This document shows positions 1 to 11,609 of a DNA stretch of 64,000 nt, one piece after another. Origin of the DNA: Diatrype stigma (Eukaryota; Ascomycota; Sordariomycetes; Xylariales; Diatrypaceae); assembly GCA_022225965.2 (NCBI GenBank), contig JAKJXP020000009.1:434001-498000 (forward strand), written 5' to 3'. The translations under genes and the position numbers were made by a program. The number at the start of each line of letters is the position of its first letter. Position 1 is the first letter of the stretch. The notes beneath the pieces are model-generated. The model did no database searches and was not told the origin of the DNA. It saw nothing but the letters and a program-made list of their open reading frames with translations.

Positions 1-1257
1 AGAGAAGAACTTCTTATACGCCGCCTTCTCCTTCGCCGCCCTCGCCGCGGCCTGCTTCTTGACAGCGTCGAGCTCCTTCGCGACCGCCGCGTCGTTCGGC
101 GCCAGCTTCCTGGCCTGCTCGAGGGCGGCGACGGCCTCGTCCTCGTCGCGGAGGCGCACGAGCGCGAAGCCGCGGCGGAAGAGCGCCTTGGCGCGGTCGG
201 CGTCGCTCGCGCCCGGCACGGCGAGGGCGGCCGACGCGCTGCGCTCGGCGTCCTCCCAGGCCGCGAGCTTGATGTTCATCAGGGCGCTGTTGCTGTTGAG
301 GCTGAAGCGCAGGGCGTCGAGGGCCTGCTTCGTGGCCGTGGCGGCCGCCTTGCCGTCCGACCCCTCCTTGCCCTCTTCCGCTCCTTCGGAGGACACCTCC
401 GGCTCCTCGTTCAGGTACCGCAGCCCCTTCTGGTACTTATCGAGGGCCACGGCGGCGTCGCCCGCCTTGAAGGCCTTGTTGCCGAAGTCCTTGCAGGCCG
501 CGGCGATCTCGAGCACCTGCGTCGCCGTCAGGGACGGCCCGTCGGACACCTGATCCTCCGGGAAGTCCTCGTACGGGTCGCCGAGCGCGTCGGGCTGCTT
601 GGCCTCTGCTCCCGGGGTCGCCTCGTCGCCCGTCAGCTCCCCGCTGTCCGCGATCACGGCCGGCTTCGTTGGCCGGTCGCCCGACGTCGTGCTCAGGTTC
701 TCGATCTGCCGGATGATCGACTTGCCCGACTTGACCTCGCCGAAGACCACGTGCTTGCCGTCGAGGTGCGGGGTCGGGACCGTCGTGACGAAAAACTGGG
801 AGCCGTTCGTGCCTGTGTGCATGTGGTGGGTGGTCAGCTAATGTAATGCATGCGCAATTGGAGATAATAAGGTATGAACACAATGCATCCACTCACCAGG
901 ACCGGCATTGGCCATGCTCAGCAGGAAGGGACGCTCGTGCTTGAGGTCAAAGTTCTCGTCTTCGAACTTGGCGCCGTAGATGCTCTCGCCGCCGGTGCCG
1001 TCACCCGCAGTAAAGTCACCGCCCTGGATCATGAACTGCTTGATGACGCGGTGGAACTGGCTGCCCTTGTAGTGCAGCGGCTTGCCAGCCTTGCCGACAC
1101 CCTTCTCGCCTGTGCACAGCGCGCGGAAGTTCTCCGCCGTCTTCGGCACCACGTCATCGTACAGTTCGAACGTGACCCGCCCCGCTGGCTTCTGCCCGAT
1201 GGTGATGTCGAAGAAGACGCGGCTGCGCTGCTTCTTGGGGCTTTCTTCTGAGGCCAT
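1..1257 (-). CDS. CPR6: Cyclophilin-40 type peptidyl-prolyl isomerase (CPR6/CypD), 3' end at or just past the window edge
   Basis: Two exons on the minus strand: 1257..897 and 812..1, with an 84-nt intron (813-896, GTGAGT..CACAG). The start [10 protein letters not shown] at 1257 is chosen because the cyclophilin fold begins directly after it ([15 protein letters not shown]); in-frame upstream ATGs lack cyclophilin sequence. Residues about 10-175 form the PPIase domain with [23 protein letters not shown] and, across the intron, [13 protein letters not shown] and [16 protein letters not shown] region follows from about residue 215, ending AAYKKFF at the window edge. Known for the family: Cyp40 proteins bind the C-terminal EEVD of Hsp90 through their TPRs and act as cytosolic co-chaperones. 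Only the last few codons, if any, should be missing. Function is confident; the exact C-terminus is not seen. Confidence 0.9.
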
Positions 1258-2727
1258 TGTGGTGGTGGAATGCACTTCGAAGGTGGTTGGAATGTGGTGT
1301 AGGGTGATGCGCTGGCCGGCTGGCTGGCTGGCTAAATTGACTCCTTGCGTGTTGTGTATGGAAAGTGGGTGAACAGAGAACGAGCAAAGATGAAGGTGGT
1401 AATCAGGTAGTGAAGTAGGTAATATATAGTTGTGTGACTGTTTGCTACCGTAGGCAGGGCAGGTATGCTTCCGCACGAATGGTGAGGCGGGGTAGTAAAT
1501 GGGATGTACGTTGTATGTTGTATGTGGTGCAGATGGAAGGTGATAAGACGAAGGGGAAAGCGATTGTCAACAAGCTGCAGCAGCTCTGCAGTATTTCAAG
1601 CAGAGGCAGGGAGCTGGTCTACAAGGCTGGGTGCAATTGGTTGGTCTGGAATGTTGGTTCAACAAGCGCGAGGCCACGGCCAAGATGAAGCTTTTCGGCA
1701 TCCGTAGAAGCTTCTAGTTTAGCAGGCAGATGCTAAGAATGAGACATCGTGGGGCTCAGGCTCTCAGCGAGGGGCTTCCACCTGGGCTGCTGGGCCAATC
1801 ATGGCCAAAGCTTTCTGGAGTAGGGCTGAAGCTATAACAAGCTCGCGCGCAACGCGCGGGGTCTAAATACCTAAATACCTACTAATAGGAGTTAGTACGT
1901 GCTTGGCATCAACTACTATATCGGGAATGTTTGTCGTCAATTAGGGATGTTCCATATTATCTCTTAGTATTCCTTTACATCTCCTTCAAATGCTTGTTTG
2001 ATGTCCGGTCGAAGCCTGGTTCTATCAGGCTATAGTGTCATATCATTGCTGCGTTGTCTATAAAATATTTAATCCTCTCGACTCAGAATGGACGATAGCG
2101 TGTCCGATATAAGCAGCGAACAGGAAAATACCTACATCATACGCCCGCCTACGGAATCGACGACTGACAAGACGAGACGAGACGGCAGATACTTTACTGA
2201 AGAGGAAAGGAGTCTCTTCGTGGATGGTATAGTACTGCTACCATTGGTAGGTTAGATATTTTGCCCGTAAATATATACAAGAATGTTAGATATATGTAAG
2301 CATGTAGCCAATCTATCCACCCTTATCCCTCTTCTCTCCGCCCTTGCATAGGGAGAAGGGATAAAAGGGTGATAAATACATAGCGGTGCGCCGGCCTGCC
2401 TGTGAATCCCATGTCTATGCCACAAAAAAGTCCGTAGATAATCGCGCGCCCGCTTGCTCGCCCAGTTTCAAGCTGTGAAGATCTCATCACCGCAACCCCA
2501 AAACATTCGTGTCCGTCCTCGTTACCGATATGGTATCCCAGCCTTTTTCGTGCTCCCCATATTTCCTTCCCTTAGTAATCGAGGCAGGGTAGGGGCAGAT
2601 AGGCGTAATAGGAAATATCCATTCCAGCCATTCATCCACTTATCCATCCCAATGTCGCCCGTTGAACACCAAGAAATCAAAAGAGTAACATGAATGGATA
2701 TTGCCATTCCACTTATCTCTTGGTAAC
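1258..2727. other. Intergenic region between the Cyp40 and RlpA-like genes
   Basis: No conserved gene seen. It is AT-rich with repeated TACCTAAATACCTACTAATAG-like text near 1868-1886. It contains one short open frame (2088-2255) that is listed separately. The stretch 2450-2727 is the expected 3' flank of the minus-strand RlpA-like gene. Confidence 0.5.
2088..2255 (+). other. Possible small ORF or gene remnant, 55 codons
   Basis: ATG at 2088 opens a 55-residue frame of charged, protein-like composition (for example GRYFTEEERSLFVDG) ending at TAG 2253-2255. A TATA-like TATAAAATATTT lies about 28 nt upstream. GTATAG and GTAGGT close to the end could be splice donors, so this may be a first exon, but I found no convincing downstream exon. 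I do not recognise the sequence. Chance is the simplest alternative. Confidence 0.15.
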
Positions 2728-3636
2728 TTAAGAGTCCATGGTCCACTCGACGCTCTCGCGCCCTCCGTCGAGGGAGCCGAACAGGGCCTCGAAGGCGTGG
2801 GCCGTGACGTCGATGGATCCACCCGAGCAACCGGGGCACTGGTCGCGGATCTTGGCCTGGATCGACTTGCCGTTGGCCGTGATGGTGATGCTCTTGTCGC
2901 ACCACGGGTGCGCCGGCATGTCGACGCCTAGGTTGGTCGCCGTGCTCACCGCCGTCCACATGCCCACAGGCATCGCCACGATGTTCTCGCTGTCGTCCGC
3001 GCCCGTATCGTCGTACCCGCATGCTCCCATGCCTACCGTGTAGTACGTGATGTCGCCCTTGCCCGAGACGCCGGTACTGCCGCCGGAGCCGCCACCGCTG
3101 CTGCTGCTGGTCTCGGCGGGGGGAGGAGTGCTGCTGGTGGTGGTGGGCTCTTCTGCCGGGCTGGAAGTCGTCGCAACAACGGGAGGGGGCACGACTATGG
3201 CAGGCACCGAGATGACGGGCGCCGCGGCTGTGGTGGGTTCAGGCTGAGGCGTGCTGGTAGTGCTGGTAGTGCTGGGCGCAGGAGGGGCCTCGGAAGTGGT
3301 CTCTGCGGGTGGTGGCGCCGCCACCGCCGCCGCCGAGCTTGTTGACGTGGCTAGGGTTGTAGGTTGCTCACTGGGTGTCTGGAAGAACTGGCCCGGGACA
3401 CCAGTGCTGGTGGTAGTGGCCGCGGATTCGACCTCGGGTGTCTTCTCCGGGAGGACGGTCTCGGTGGTGGTCTCGTCTACATAGACAGTCGCGGTCTCCC
3501 AGACGGTCTCCCACTCGACCACGAGCTCTCGCTTCTCGAGTTCATCTTGGTGCTTGTGCCGGCGCTGGTGCCCGTGTTGAGGCTGGGCAACGGCGACAGA
3601 CGCCAGAAGGGCGGCGGTAAACGTGGCGGATTTCAT
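2728..3636 (-). CDS. Secreted RlpA-like double-psi beta-barrel protein
   Basis: Single-exon 302-residue protein. The start MKSATFTAALLASVAVAQ at 3636 gives a clean signal peptide (residues about 1-17); the longer in-frame extension to 3780 is not signal-like. After a His/Arg/Lys-rich stretch (HGHQRRHKHQ) comes a long Thr/Ser/Pro/Ala-rich linker (about residues 60-195) suited to O-mannosylation. A C-terminal domain of about 105 residues follows, with GDITYYTVGMGACGYDD, WCDKSITI, IRDQCPGC and SIDVTAHAFEAL, matching the RlpA-like/expansin-like fold with four cysteines and the conserved Asp. Fungal members are cell-wall associated or secreted, some induced in development or in plant contact; the substrate is unknown. 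No GPI signal is visible. Carbohydrate binding without catalysis is as likely as enzymatic activity. Confidence 0.85.
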   Translation of the reverse strand: MKSATFTAALLASVAVAQPQHGHQRRHKHQDELEKRELVVEWETVWETATVYVDETTTETVLPEKTPEVESAATTTSTGVPGQFFQTPSEQPTTLATSTSSAAAVAAPPPAETTSEAPPAPSTTSTTSTPQPEPTTAAAPVISVPAIVVPPPVVATTSSPAEEPTTTSSTPPPAETSSSSGGGSGGSTGVSGKGDITYYTVGMGACGYDDTGADDSENIVAMPVGMWTAVSTATNLGVDMPAHPWCDKSITITANGKSIQAKIRDQCPGCSGGSIDVTAHAFEALFGSLDGGRESVEWTMDS

Positions 3637-5458
3637 ATTGATTTGTTTTCTACGCGTTTCGTTGTAACAGAGATGGAGTTTTTTGACAGGGTCCAGCCAG
3701 ATGAGTCGCGTTGACAGGGCTGGCAGATCTGAATACTGCCTGGTGTTCTTTTTTCTACAAAGGAGTGATTTCCCAAGCAAATGCGACTTCCAAACGGTCT
3801 GCGATTCTTAGTATCTTTTTGTCCTTCGGGAATGAGTGTAGTGAGCAGTTGCAGCGTAAATAGGGAACGTATACAAGTGAGCGCTGCTCCTGAAAGGAAT
3901 GAATTGTATCGGGAAGAACCACAAGGACTAGATACGAGGGTTGGTAATGAGAGACTCCAGTGAAAGGAATGGTGTGGGCTCTTTATGAGTTGCAGAAAGA
4001 GCGCAAGGGGCAAGCCACCTTGGTTATACCAGGGGCAAGGAACAACCAACAAGCCAAGCTGAATTGGGCGGGCTTGGTCAGGACTTGGGCAGGCTAGAAC
4101 ATCCTTGTCTCTCGGACCAAGAGGCAATTGGGCACACTAGGGCTGAAACAGAAAACATCCGAGAGGCTTGGAACCACCGTCTACGGCTTGACGGGTTAAC
4201 CCTCTCGCTTTCCCTACCCGTTCCAGTTCGGCCAGTCAAGATCAAGGCCCTGGCACTAGAAAAAAAGTGCGTGGCCTTTCGGCCTTAGAGCAGGGCAGAC
4301 AGACGGGCTACGGGGCGAATGAGACCCTCACAACGGACCCCTTGTCACATTTAGCCAACGTGGTTAGCCCGGAGGGTTACAGCCGGCCGGATTAGCTGCA
4401 AGGCACCGCGGTGGCACTGCCCTGTCGTCCAATGTGCGTAGGACTTTCAGGTGGGGGAAGCAATTTTCGCCCTTCAAGGCACAAAAAGCACCCTGGTCGG
4501 GAGGATTTAGTAGGGATCGGTTCCTGGCGATCCTTGGATGGTACCTGGAATACCAGCTAAACCGCTGCAAGTGGTGCATTAGCATTCCGGCTCAGTTGAT
4601 GTGGTGTGAGTCGTAACTGTGCTCCTTGCAATGGAGTTTGATCGTGTAAGATTCCACAGGGTAATTCGCCTATATTGGCTGTTGGTTGTTGACTGTATAT
4701 TCTTTGTATTGCGGAGCTGGCACGAGGTTGACTAATACATAAGTGTGTGCGAAAGCGTTGGAATTCCGGAGAGAATCATCATGGAGAACGGGGTTTGGGG
4801 GTCTCCATACGAAATCTGGGTAGGAAAGTTCGTGGTCTGGTCCAAGCGCCACAGATTACGAACAAGCGAAATTCCAATGTTGTGATCGATCGACACACCA
4901 GCCCACCCGAACTAGGGCCTACGTGCGCTAGTTAGGGGATCCATCTCAAAAGCAGGATGAGGCCTCGTGGCATTCCTCGTTTTTTCGTGTTCCAAACCCA
5001 CGTCGGTGCCCGATACGGTGGATTCTTCTCATCACTGTAGTTAGTGGCTACGGAACCCGTCTGGGCAAATGGCGACTGCACGCACATAGTTAGGTAACGT
5101 TGATTAACTTTAACTGTTAGTTTACCACTGACATTCTGATGGATGCTACCAACAGCCAAACTAGTAAAGCTGTCAACGGGAGACTGTTCTCGTTAGTATA
5201 TGTTCCAGACCACCTACTACACGTGATAGTGCTTCTATTCTTGCTATTGGGCGCGAAGTGGTGGTGCGGAGACGACTTGAGTGTCGAAAATGGTGCTATC
5301 AAACAGTGCCGTCTAGAATTTTTGTTAGTAACAAAAAACGACATCCGTGTCTCCGAACCTGCAGACTATATTATGCAGTGAAAGGTGCAGGAGGAAAACT
5401 CTGATCAGAAGACGGTGAGGAGTCCCTAAATGTGCGATGGCAGATGATTGGTTACTAT
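3637..5458. other. Intergenic region upstream of the RlpA-like gene
   Basis: About 1.8 kb including the promoter side of the minus-strand RlpA-like gene (start 3636) and the 3' flank of the EFM6-like gene. Open frames are short, overlap each other and show no recognisable domain. No RNA gene or repeat array was identified. Confidence 0.5.
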
Positions 5459-6464
5459 CTACGCCTTCGTTTCGGAAGGATGTTTCTGGTGCTGTGGCTT
5501 GCTAGTAAAGGTGTAAAGGAATAAACCATCGCGGCTAAAGACGGGGCGGTCTTCATCCTCGATCTCGACGACCTGGAAGGCCTTTCGCGCCTTCTTGAGG
5601 AATTGTGTGTCAGCCCGTCGCCTCTTCTTGAAACTGAAGAAGATGGTTGCCGATGGAGACAGCGTCAATAGATCCGATAGCGTGGCCAGCAACAAAGGGA
5701 AGGCTGGTTCGAAGTAGGCACAGTCGGCTGCGAGAATGACACCCGGCTTCAGATCTACGATCTCTTTTGGGAGCGGCTCGCCCCTGAATACCCCGCAGTG
5801 TGTTAGAGAGAGTGCCTGCAAGTAGGCGCAAACGCCGTCTACCGCCTGCAGAGTCTCACTGCATAGGGGAAAGGGGGGAAGGAGAGGGAAGCAGAGGAAG
5901 CGCTTACCAGTTCAATACGGAAGCTTTCACTCGACCACCTAGATTATTCAGAGCAATGTTATGTTCCATCAACGAAATCATATCCGCTTGATCCGTAACG
6001 TAGAGCGGCTCCTCATAGGCACATCCTTTGGCAACCGCCAATCCCACCAGTCCGCCACCTGCACCGAGTTCAAGGCTATATTGTGCAAAAGAAAAAGGAG
6101 GGGATATCAGTAACATGTTGAGGGCCTTACACCGCATAGACAGGATCCGAGCCAGCAGTCACAAACGACAACGCATCGTGGGGAGGTTTGAAACCCACAT
6201 TCTCGTTTGGCGCAGATCCTCACGATGGTATCGCAGCATGTGCTTTGCCAGAATCATGCCCGGAGGCCAGAGTTGACCGCCGCATCCTTGAGCCAGGTCT
6301 TCGTGTAGTCGGAGTGGTGTTGAGAGAAGTGCTGAGAAAGTGAGTTCTGCTGTCCCTGCAGACTTGATGATCGGGAGTGGGGAGAAGTCCTCGCCGATCG
6401 CCAAGGGGGAGAGCTCAGGTGACGGCGACCGGTCGGGTAGCATAGCATCTACATAAGGCTTCAT
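5459..6464 (-). CDS. EFM6: Protein-lysine N-methyltransferase, EFM6/METTL21-like
   Basis: Three exons on the minus strand: 6464..6199, 6075..5908 and 5783..5459; introns 6076-6198 (GTGGGT..TATAG) and 5784-5907 (GTAAGC..TTCAG). The product is 252 residues. Junction 1 reconstructs TRILELGAGGGLVGLAVAKG, the SAM-binding motif I. Junction 2 gives LNWGEPLPKEI. Exon 3 carries VILAADCAYFEPAFPLLLATL and FFSFKKRRRADTQFLKKA, typical of the Rossmann-like METTL21 family and of fungal EFM6. In yeast EFM6 monomethylates a lysine of translation elongation factor eEF1A; that substrate is inferred here from family only. Cytosolic, no targeting signal. A sister METTL21-family enzyme is the main alternative. Confidence 0.75.
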
Positions 6465-8057
6465 CTACGCAAGGCACACGGCGTCTTTTCTTCCAAACTT
6501 CGACCAGCTGTGTATGATCCGGTAGAATGTGGTATTTGATATTTGCTTTTATTGTATATTACGATGGAGCTTAAGTTAGTATATATTATTTTATTTTCCA
6601 GTTGCTACTGCCCTGGTTGAGGGATATGTTTCATCACGATTACGCAAAGTCTCGACCGCTCTGGACTGGACCTTCCTCCCTTCCAGCACCAAACCCACCA
6701 AACCCACTACGTAAACCTTGTTTGCTCGGTTACATACTTGAAATTCAGGCAGTCGTGCAACAATAAGGCATAGGAAGCTATCTACATACCTACTTAATAC
6801 CTAAGTAGGTAAGCATATCAATGGCATACCGGTTACCTATGTAGAACATCATATACATGCATACCTCCGCACCTAAGGGAAATCAGATAAAAGATCCTGG
6901 CAAGATGATATTCATAAGATCTACATAGACTAAGATCGGATCTGATGTAACGCAATGTGCACCGGAGGATCCCGTCCAGCCCATTAACATGACGATGTTA
7001 CTTACATGATGTTCATTCGAGTTTACTGAGCATTGCACTACTAGCAAGAAGTATGAAGTTGAACATCTGACGTCTGGGACCAGTATTTGGGACCTCAGTT
7101 CTCCATGCTACATACTTAGGTAAGAAAGCTATAAGTGGACAGTTACCACGATAACGGCGGGACTACTTGGAAATGTTTGTAGTCCATAGCTTGTTGTATT
7201 GGCTTGGACATCGGGGGAAGACGATGTCCATATATAATGGTAGCTCTACGGCATTGCCTTGTCGGAGGGAACGTGACATGTCGAAGCTATCGACGTCTAT
7301 CCATCTCTCCCTGAAACGGCATCTTCATACAGCTAGTTGGGTGCGTACAGTAGAAGGGAGAACACTTAAGTATGGAGCATCTCTTATCAATGCATTCTTA
7401 TCAATGCATATGCTTTATCAATTGTCTGTCTGGCTCAATTGGTCACCCCCTTTTCCCCTGGTCGCAATAGTCGTAGATTAACCAGTTAGCTATCGCTTGA
7501 CCATACCACGCATGGCCAATATAATGGCTTGAATTTCTGAGCTCATCCCTTAGCCCTCAGCGCTCCTGCGCGGGCACCGCAAAGAATATGTGGAATGTGA
7601 CCAACTACCAGCCCTAGCTGAGACATCGAATTCCACGACCCCTCAGCGTGCCAGTTTCTTCCCTCTTCCCCCCCTTTCGCGTTAATTGACCCCTTCCCAA
7701 CGTCGCGATGTACGCGTCCGGCGACTCGGCAATGACGACGAACTTCGTCAAGCCAGGGGCGGTCTCGGGCACAGACTGCCAGACAAGCAGGCAGGCAGGC
7801 ATGCCTCCTTCAACAGAAAACTTCGCCTCGGGGGAGGGCGACTACTGCTCTTCTAGTTATTGTCGACTGCTACGTACGAGGATTGACTTACGACCTACAT
7901 GATGCGAATGCGACGAGAGCGGACGAAATTGTTCACGTTTCCTCACGCGCAAATTCGACGCTCTACCGTGCAGCAAGAGATCATACGCAACTCACCTCAT
8001 CCTCACCTCACCTACCTCTTCTTCATGCGCTGATAAGACACTTCACGCATCATCACG
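6465..8057. other. Intergenic region upstream of the EFM6-like and Axl2-like genes
   Basis: Divergent promoter interval of about 1.6 kb between the EFM6-like gene (-) and the Axl2-like gene (+). It is AT-rich and holds a self-complementary TACCTA/TAGGTA patch near 6786-6815. Short open frames here have no recognisable domain. The last 300 nt before 8058 are C/T-rich in places, as is usual in fungal promoters. Confidence 0.5.
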
Positions 8058-11000
8058 ATGGTGGCAGCAGGGCGGGTGCTTCTCTGCTGGCCCGGGCTGC
8101 CTGCTGCTGTCTTCCTCTTCTTCTTCCTCTTCCACGCCGCCGCCATCCCCGTGGAAAATTTCCCCATCAATTCGCAGCTGCCCCCCGTAGCGCGCATTTC
8201 CGAGCCTTTCTCGTTCACTTTCTCGCCACTGACGTTCTCCTCCTCCCCTGAGCTCTCGATGTCCTACTCGCTCGGCAACGACACCCCCGGATGGCTGTCC
8301 ATCGACAGCAGCGCGCGCCGCCTGTTCGGGACGCCCGGCGACGTTTTCGCTGATGTGGCCCCGGGCAATGGTGATGCTGACGTCGTCGGCGTGCACGTGG
8401 AGCTGGTCGCGCGGGACGCGACGGGGCTCGCGACAGCCAACGCGACGCTCGTCGTCTCGCGGAATCCCCCGCCGTCGGTCGAGGTCCCGCTGTCCGAACA
8501 GATCGCCGGCTTCGGGCCGTATTCGGCGCCCTCGTCGCTACTGCTACACCCTTCTAGGCCGTTCTCGTTCAGCTTCGCGGAGCGGACGTTCACTACCACT
8601 ACCCGACCTAAGGGCGATAAAGAGAAAGATGCCGCTACTACTACGAGAGGGGCGAGGAGGGAAGAAGGGCCTGCGCTGCTGAACTACTACGGCGTCTCGG
8701 GAGACAGCGCACCGCTGCCGTCCTGGGTGTCCTTCGACGCGGACACACTGACGTTCTCCGGCACGACGCCCCCCTTCGAGTCCCTGGTGCAGCCGCCGCA
8801 GACTTTCGGCTTCCAGCTCGTGGCGTCCGACGTCGTCGGATTCGCGTCGTCGGCTTCCATACCCTTCTCGATTGTCGTCGGAAACCACGAGCTTACGGCT
8901 GACGAGGCGGTGGTTCGGCTCAATGCGAGCCACGGAAAGCCCTTCGATTACGCGGATCTGAAGGAGACGTTGAACATCGACGGAAGACCGCTAAGAAGAA
9001 TAGAAGACGTTGCCTCCGTCACGGTAGTCGGCCTGCCTCAATGGCTGAACTTCGACGTCGAGACCTGGGGGCTTAGCGGCACGCCCGATGCGACTGCCGA
9101 ATCGTCGAATGTGACGGTTGCCGTGGTGGACAGATATACAGATACCCTAAACGTAACAATCATGATAGAGATGGAATCGGAACTATTCGTCTCTGAGCTA
9201 CCGGATATGAACATCACAGCTGGCGGTGATCTGTCTTTCGACTTGAAGAGGTACTTGTTCGATCCTCAAAAGGTCGATATATCGATAGAGACCCAACCCG
9301 TGTCGCCATGGATACATTTGGATCCAGCTTCTAAGAAACTCTCCGGGACAGCCCCGGAGCCACATGCTGCAACGTATGCGACGGATATCACCGTGACCTT
9401 CATAGCAACATCAAAACGCAGCACAACCACCGACACTAGAACCATGGCTGTGCATATAGCAGATCCATCATCGACAGACCCGACCCCTGAACCTACAACG
9501 CCCGCCAAACCCGAAGAGACCAAAGAGGGCAGGTCGAGGAGGAAGCTCCTTTGGCTGCTATTGCCATTCTTGCTCCTCCTCTGTATTGCCGCTATCATGT
9601 TCTTTATCTACCTACGCCGGCGCCAGCGGCGCATCGAGAAGGGTCACATCATGGAGGTGTCTGCACCGATACCGGGCACATTCGTGAACCATGGGTCGGG
9701 GTCGAACGGCAGCTCCATGCAAGACATGAGAAAGATGCTCGACATCGGACCACCAGGGACGAGTCCAGGGACAGCGACTGGGGTGGCGGGAGCGGCTACA
9801 TCGGCACATCTTCACGAATCACGCGTAGTGTCTGACCCGCGGGCTGGGGCTAGCCTTCAGCCGTATGCACTCTCGCTGTATAAGGACAAAAGGAGATCGC
9901 GCAGCGACACGGTCCTGATTGAAATGAGGCGCTCGTGGCTGCCACGGTTTCAAGGAATAGCGGGCTTTGGCGGACAAGTGACAGACGGGGGAAGTTTTCT
10001 TTCGGACACAAGTCTTAGCGAGGGAGATGCTCACAACGCAGACGAAACAAGACTGCCGGGCCTAGCGAGGACGACAAACGAACCATACGAGAAGAACCGG
10101 CTAATGCTGGACGTGCCCATAGTCTCGGAGCCATTGAGCATCCAACCCACGCCGGAGCTGGCATACAGGCCCACGGAAGGGGCAACGGGAGCAGCGCCAG
10201 TAACACCCGCCAGGAGGTTCGACCTGAGCAGCAGCAGCAGCGCCTCGGAGACCACATCCGGCTCTTCCAGCCTCAGCTCACAACCAACGCCCATTGTTGG
10301 CTACGCGCGTGGCCGCGACAACCACCCTCACTATCATCATCAGAACTACCACTTCTACCACCGGCCGCGATCGGGGCGGCTCAGCTTAGGCGTCGGCAGC
10401 CGGCTCTCCCGGGCCCTGAAGAGGGCAAGCGGGCAGAGTCAGCAGCAGAACAGGAGCAGTAACCTGAGCTCGTCCACAGTGCGGACGACGCGCACGAGCA
10501 TCCTCACGACGGCCCTTGCGGAGGAGCGGCTGGTGCAAGCAGCCACTTTCACGGCTACCTCCGCTAGCACGGTGGCGTCTAGCATCGCCAGCACCGCAGT
10601 GGTCAGGCCGACTATCGTGCATATACCCAGCCGGCCGGGCGAGGCGGTCCATGCGCTCAGTAGGAGGAGGGCTGGCGGCAGCGATTCGACGCCGCTGTTC
10701 TTTGGGGGCGGCAATGGCGGAAGGGCGCGGAGGCCTCCGAGTACAAGGGGTGTAGGTGGGACATCGTCGCAAGTCTCTTCTTCTCAAGGCGAGAGGACAC
10801 CATCACACCCAATGTCTTCCGCACCTGCGTCCCGCGAGAGCGAAAGCGATTCGTCGTGGGATCGGCTTGCGCGGGACTCGCTGGGCATCGCGCACAAGGA
10901 TCTCGTTATCCCTCTCCCTCTGGCCAAGAATAAGAATAGCAGCGCGTATAGGCATAATATGGATATTGGTTTGGATCTGAACCCGGGCAGCAGCAAGAGG

Positions 11001-11609
11001 AGGAGTTCCGCGGATAGCACGGGCAACGGCGACGGCGTCGGGGCGCGGTCGAGTTGGACGATCCGACCGCTACAAATCTCACCTCCGCCGTCACGACAAC
11101 CACCAGCTTCACAGCCGCTGGCGATGACGACGGCAGCGGCAAAAGCCGATGAGGGCAGAGATGCTACTACTGCTCCAAGCACGCCGTTCCAGATCCCGGC
11201 GACATCCCGACACAGACGGCAGGCGCCGATCTCGCAGACGACGCCGTCGCCGCCGCCGCTGTTCCTGCCACCATCGCCCCCGGCGCCGCCCTCAAACGAC
11301 CACAGAGGCTCGGCGATGGCGACCAGGCCGCTGCCGGAGACGCCGACGCCGGCAGGCCGGGGTGGGAGGCCGCCGCTGGCGGATCGGCTCAACGAGTCGA
11401 CGCCGAGGAGGAGCGGGAGCGCCGCGTCCTCTTCCTCGTCGACGGCGGCAGCGCGGAGGAGCGGGAAGGGAAGGGGGAATCGCCCTTGTCAGGATGACGG
11501 CGATGACGACGACATGTGGGAAGACATACGACCGCCCAACTCCTCCGTATTTGGGGGCGGTGGCGAGGGGGAGGCGGATAGCGATGGGAGCTTCGCTGTC
11601 TACATCTGA
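8058..11609 (+). CDS. AXL2: Axl2-like polarity protein with cadherin-like repeats, single-pass type I membrane protein
   Basis: Intronless 1183-residue protein. Residues 1 to about 28 are a hydrophobic signal peptide. The extracellular part (about 30-495) has repeated dystroglycan/cadherin-like CADG modules recognisable by PxWLSxDxxxRxxxGTP-type motifs: PGWLSIDSSARRLFGTP, PSWVSFDADTLTFSGT, PQWLNFDVETWGLSGTP and PWIHLDPASKKLSGT. A strong transmembrane segment (LLWLLLPFLLLLCIAAIMFF, about 497-519) is followed by a basic RRRQRR stop-transfer. The remaining 650 residues are low-complexity Ser/Pro/Arg-rich cytoplasmic tail. This architecture is that of Axl2/Bud10, which marks axial bud sites in yeast; in filamentous fungi homologues act at septa or in conidiation. 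The role here is inferred. Confidence 0.85.
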   Translation: MVAAGRVLLCWPGLPAAVFLFFFLFHAAAIPVENFPINSQLPPVARISEPFSFTFSPLTFSSSPELSMSYSLGNDTPGWLSIDSSARRLFGTPGDVFADVAPGNGDADVVGVHVELVARDATGLATANATLVVSRNPPPSVEVPLSEQIAGFGPYSAPSSLLLHPSRPFSFSFAERTFTTTTRPKGDKEKDAATTTRGARREEGPALLNYYGVSGDSAPLPSWVSFDADTLTFSGTTPPFESLVQPPQTFGFQLVASDVVGFASSASIPFSIVVGNHELTADEAVVRLNASHGKPFDYADLKETLNIDGRPLRRIEDVASVTVVGLPQWLNFDVETWGLSGTPDATAESSNVTVAVVDRYTDTLNVTIMIEMESELFVSELPDMNITAGGDLSFDLKRYLFDPQKVDISIETQPVSPWIHLDPASKKLSGTAPEPHAATYATDITVTFIATSKRSTTTDTRTMAVHIADPSSTDPTPEPTTPAKPEETKEGRSRRKLLWLLLPFLLLLCIAAIMFFIYLRRRQRRIEKGHIMEVSAPIPGTFVNHGSGSNGSSMQDMRKMLDIGPPGTSPGTATGVAGAATSAHLHESRVVSDPRAGASLQPYALSLYKDKRRSRSDTVLIEMRRSWLPRFQGIAGFGGQVTDGGSFLSDTSLSEGDAHNADETRLPGLARTTNEPYEKNRLMLDVPIVSEPLSIQPTPELAYRPTEGATGAAPVTPARRFDLSSSSSASETTSGSSSLSSQPTPIVGYARGRDNHPHYHHQNYHFYHRPRSGRLSLGVGSRLSRALKRASGQSQQQNRSSNLSSSTVRTTRTSILTTALAEERLVQAATFTATSASTVASSIASTAVVRPTIVHIPSRPGEAVHALSRRRAGGSDSTPLFFGGGNGGRARRPPSTRGVGGTSSQVSSSQGERTPSHPMSSAPASRESESDSSWDRLARDSLGIAHKDLVIPLPLAKNKNSSAYRHNMDIGLDLNPGSSKRRSSADSTGNGDGVGARSSWTIRPLQISPPPSRQPPASQPLAMTTAAAKADEGRDATTAPSTPFQIPATSRHRRQAPISQTTPSPPPLFLPPSPPAPPSNDHRGSAMATRPLPETPTPAGRGGRPPLADRLNESTPRRSGSAASSSSSTAAARRSGKGRGNRPCQDDGDDDDMWEDIRPPNSSVFGGGGEGEADSDGSFAVYI

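Noticed and set aside
838..1476. Longer Cyp40 reading with 73 extra N-terminal residues
   Set aside because: The upstream part has no cyclophilin sequence and is probably 5' UTR; its last residues lie in the intron.
10784..11392. 202-codon minus-strand frame inside the Axl2-like gene
   Set aside because: Shadow of the low-complexity Ser/Pro/Arg tail.
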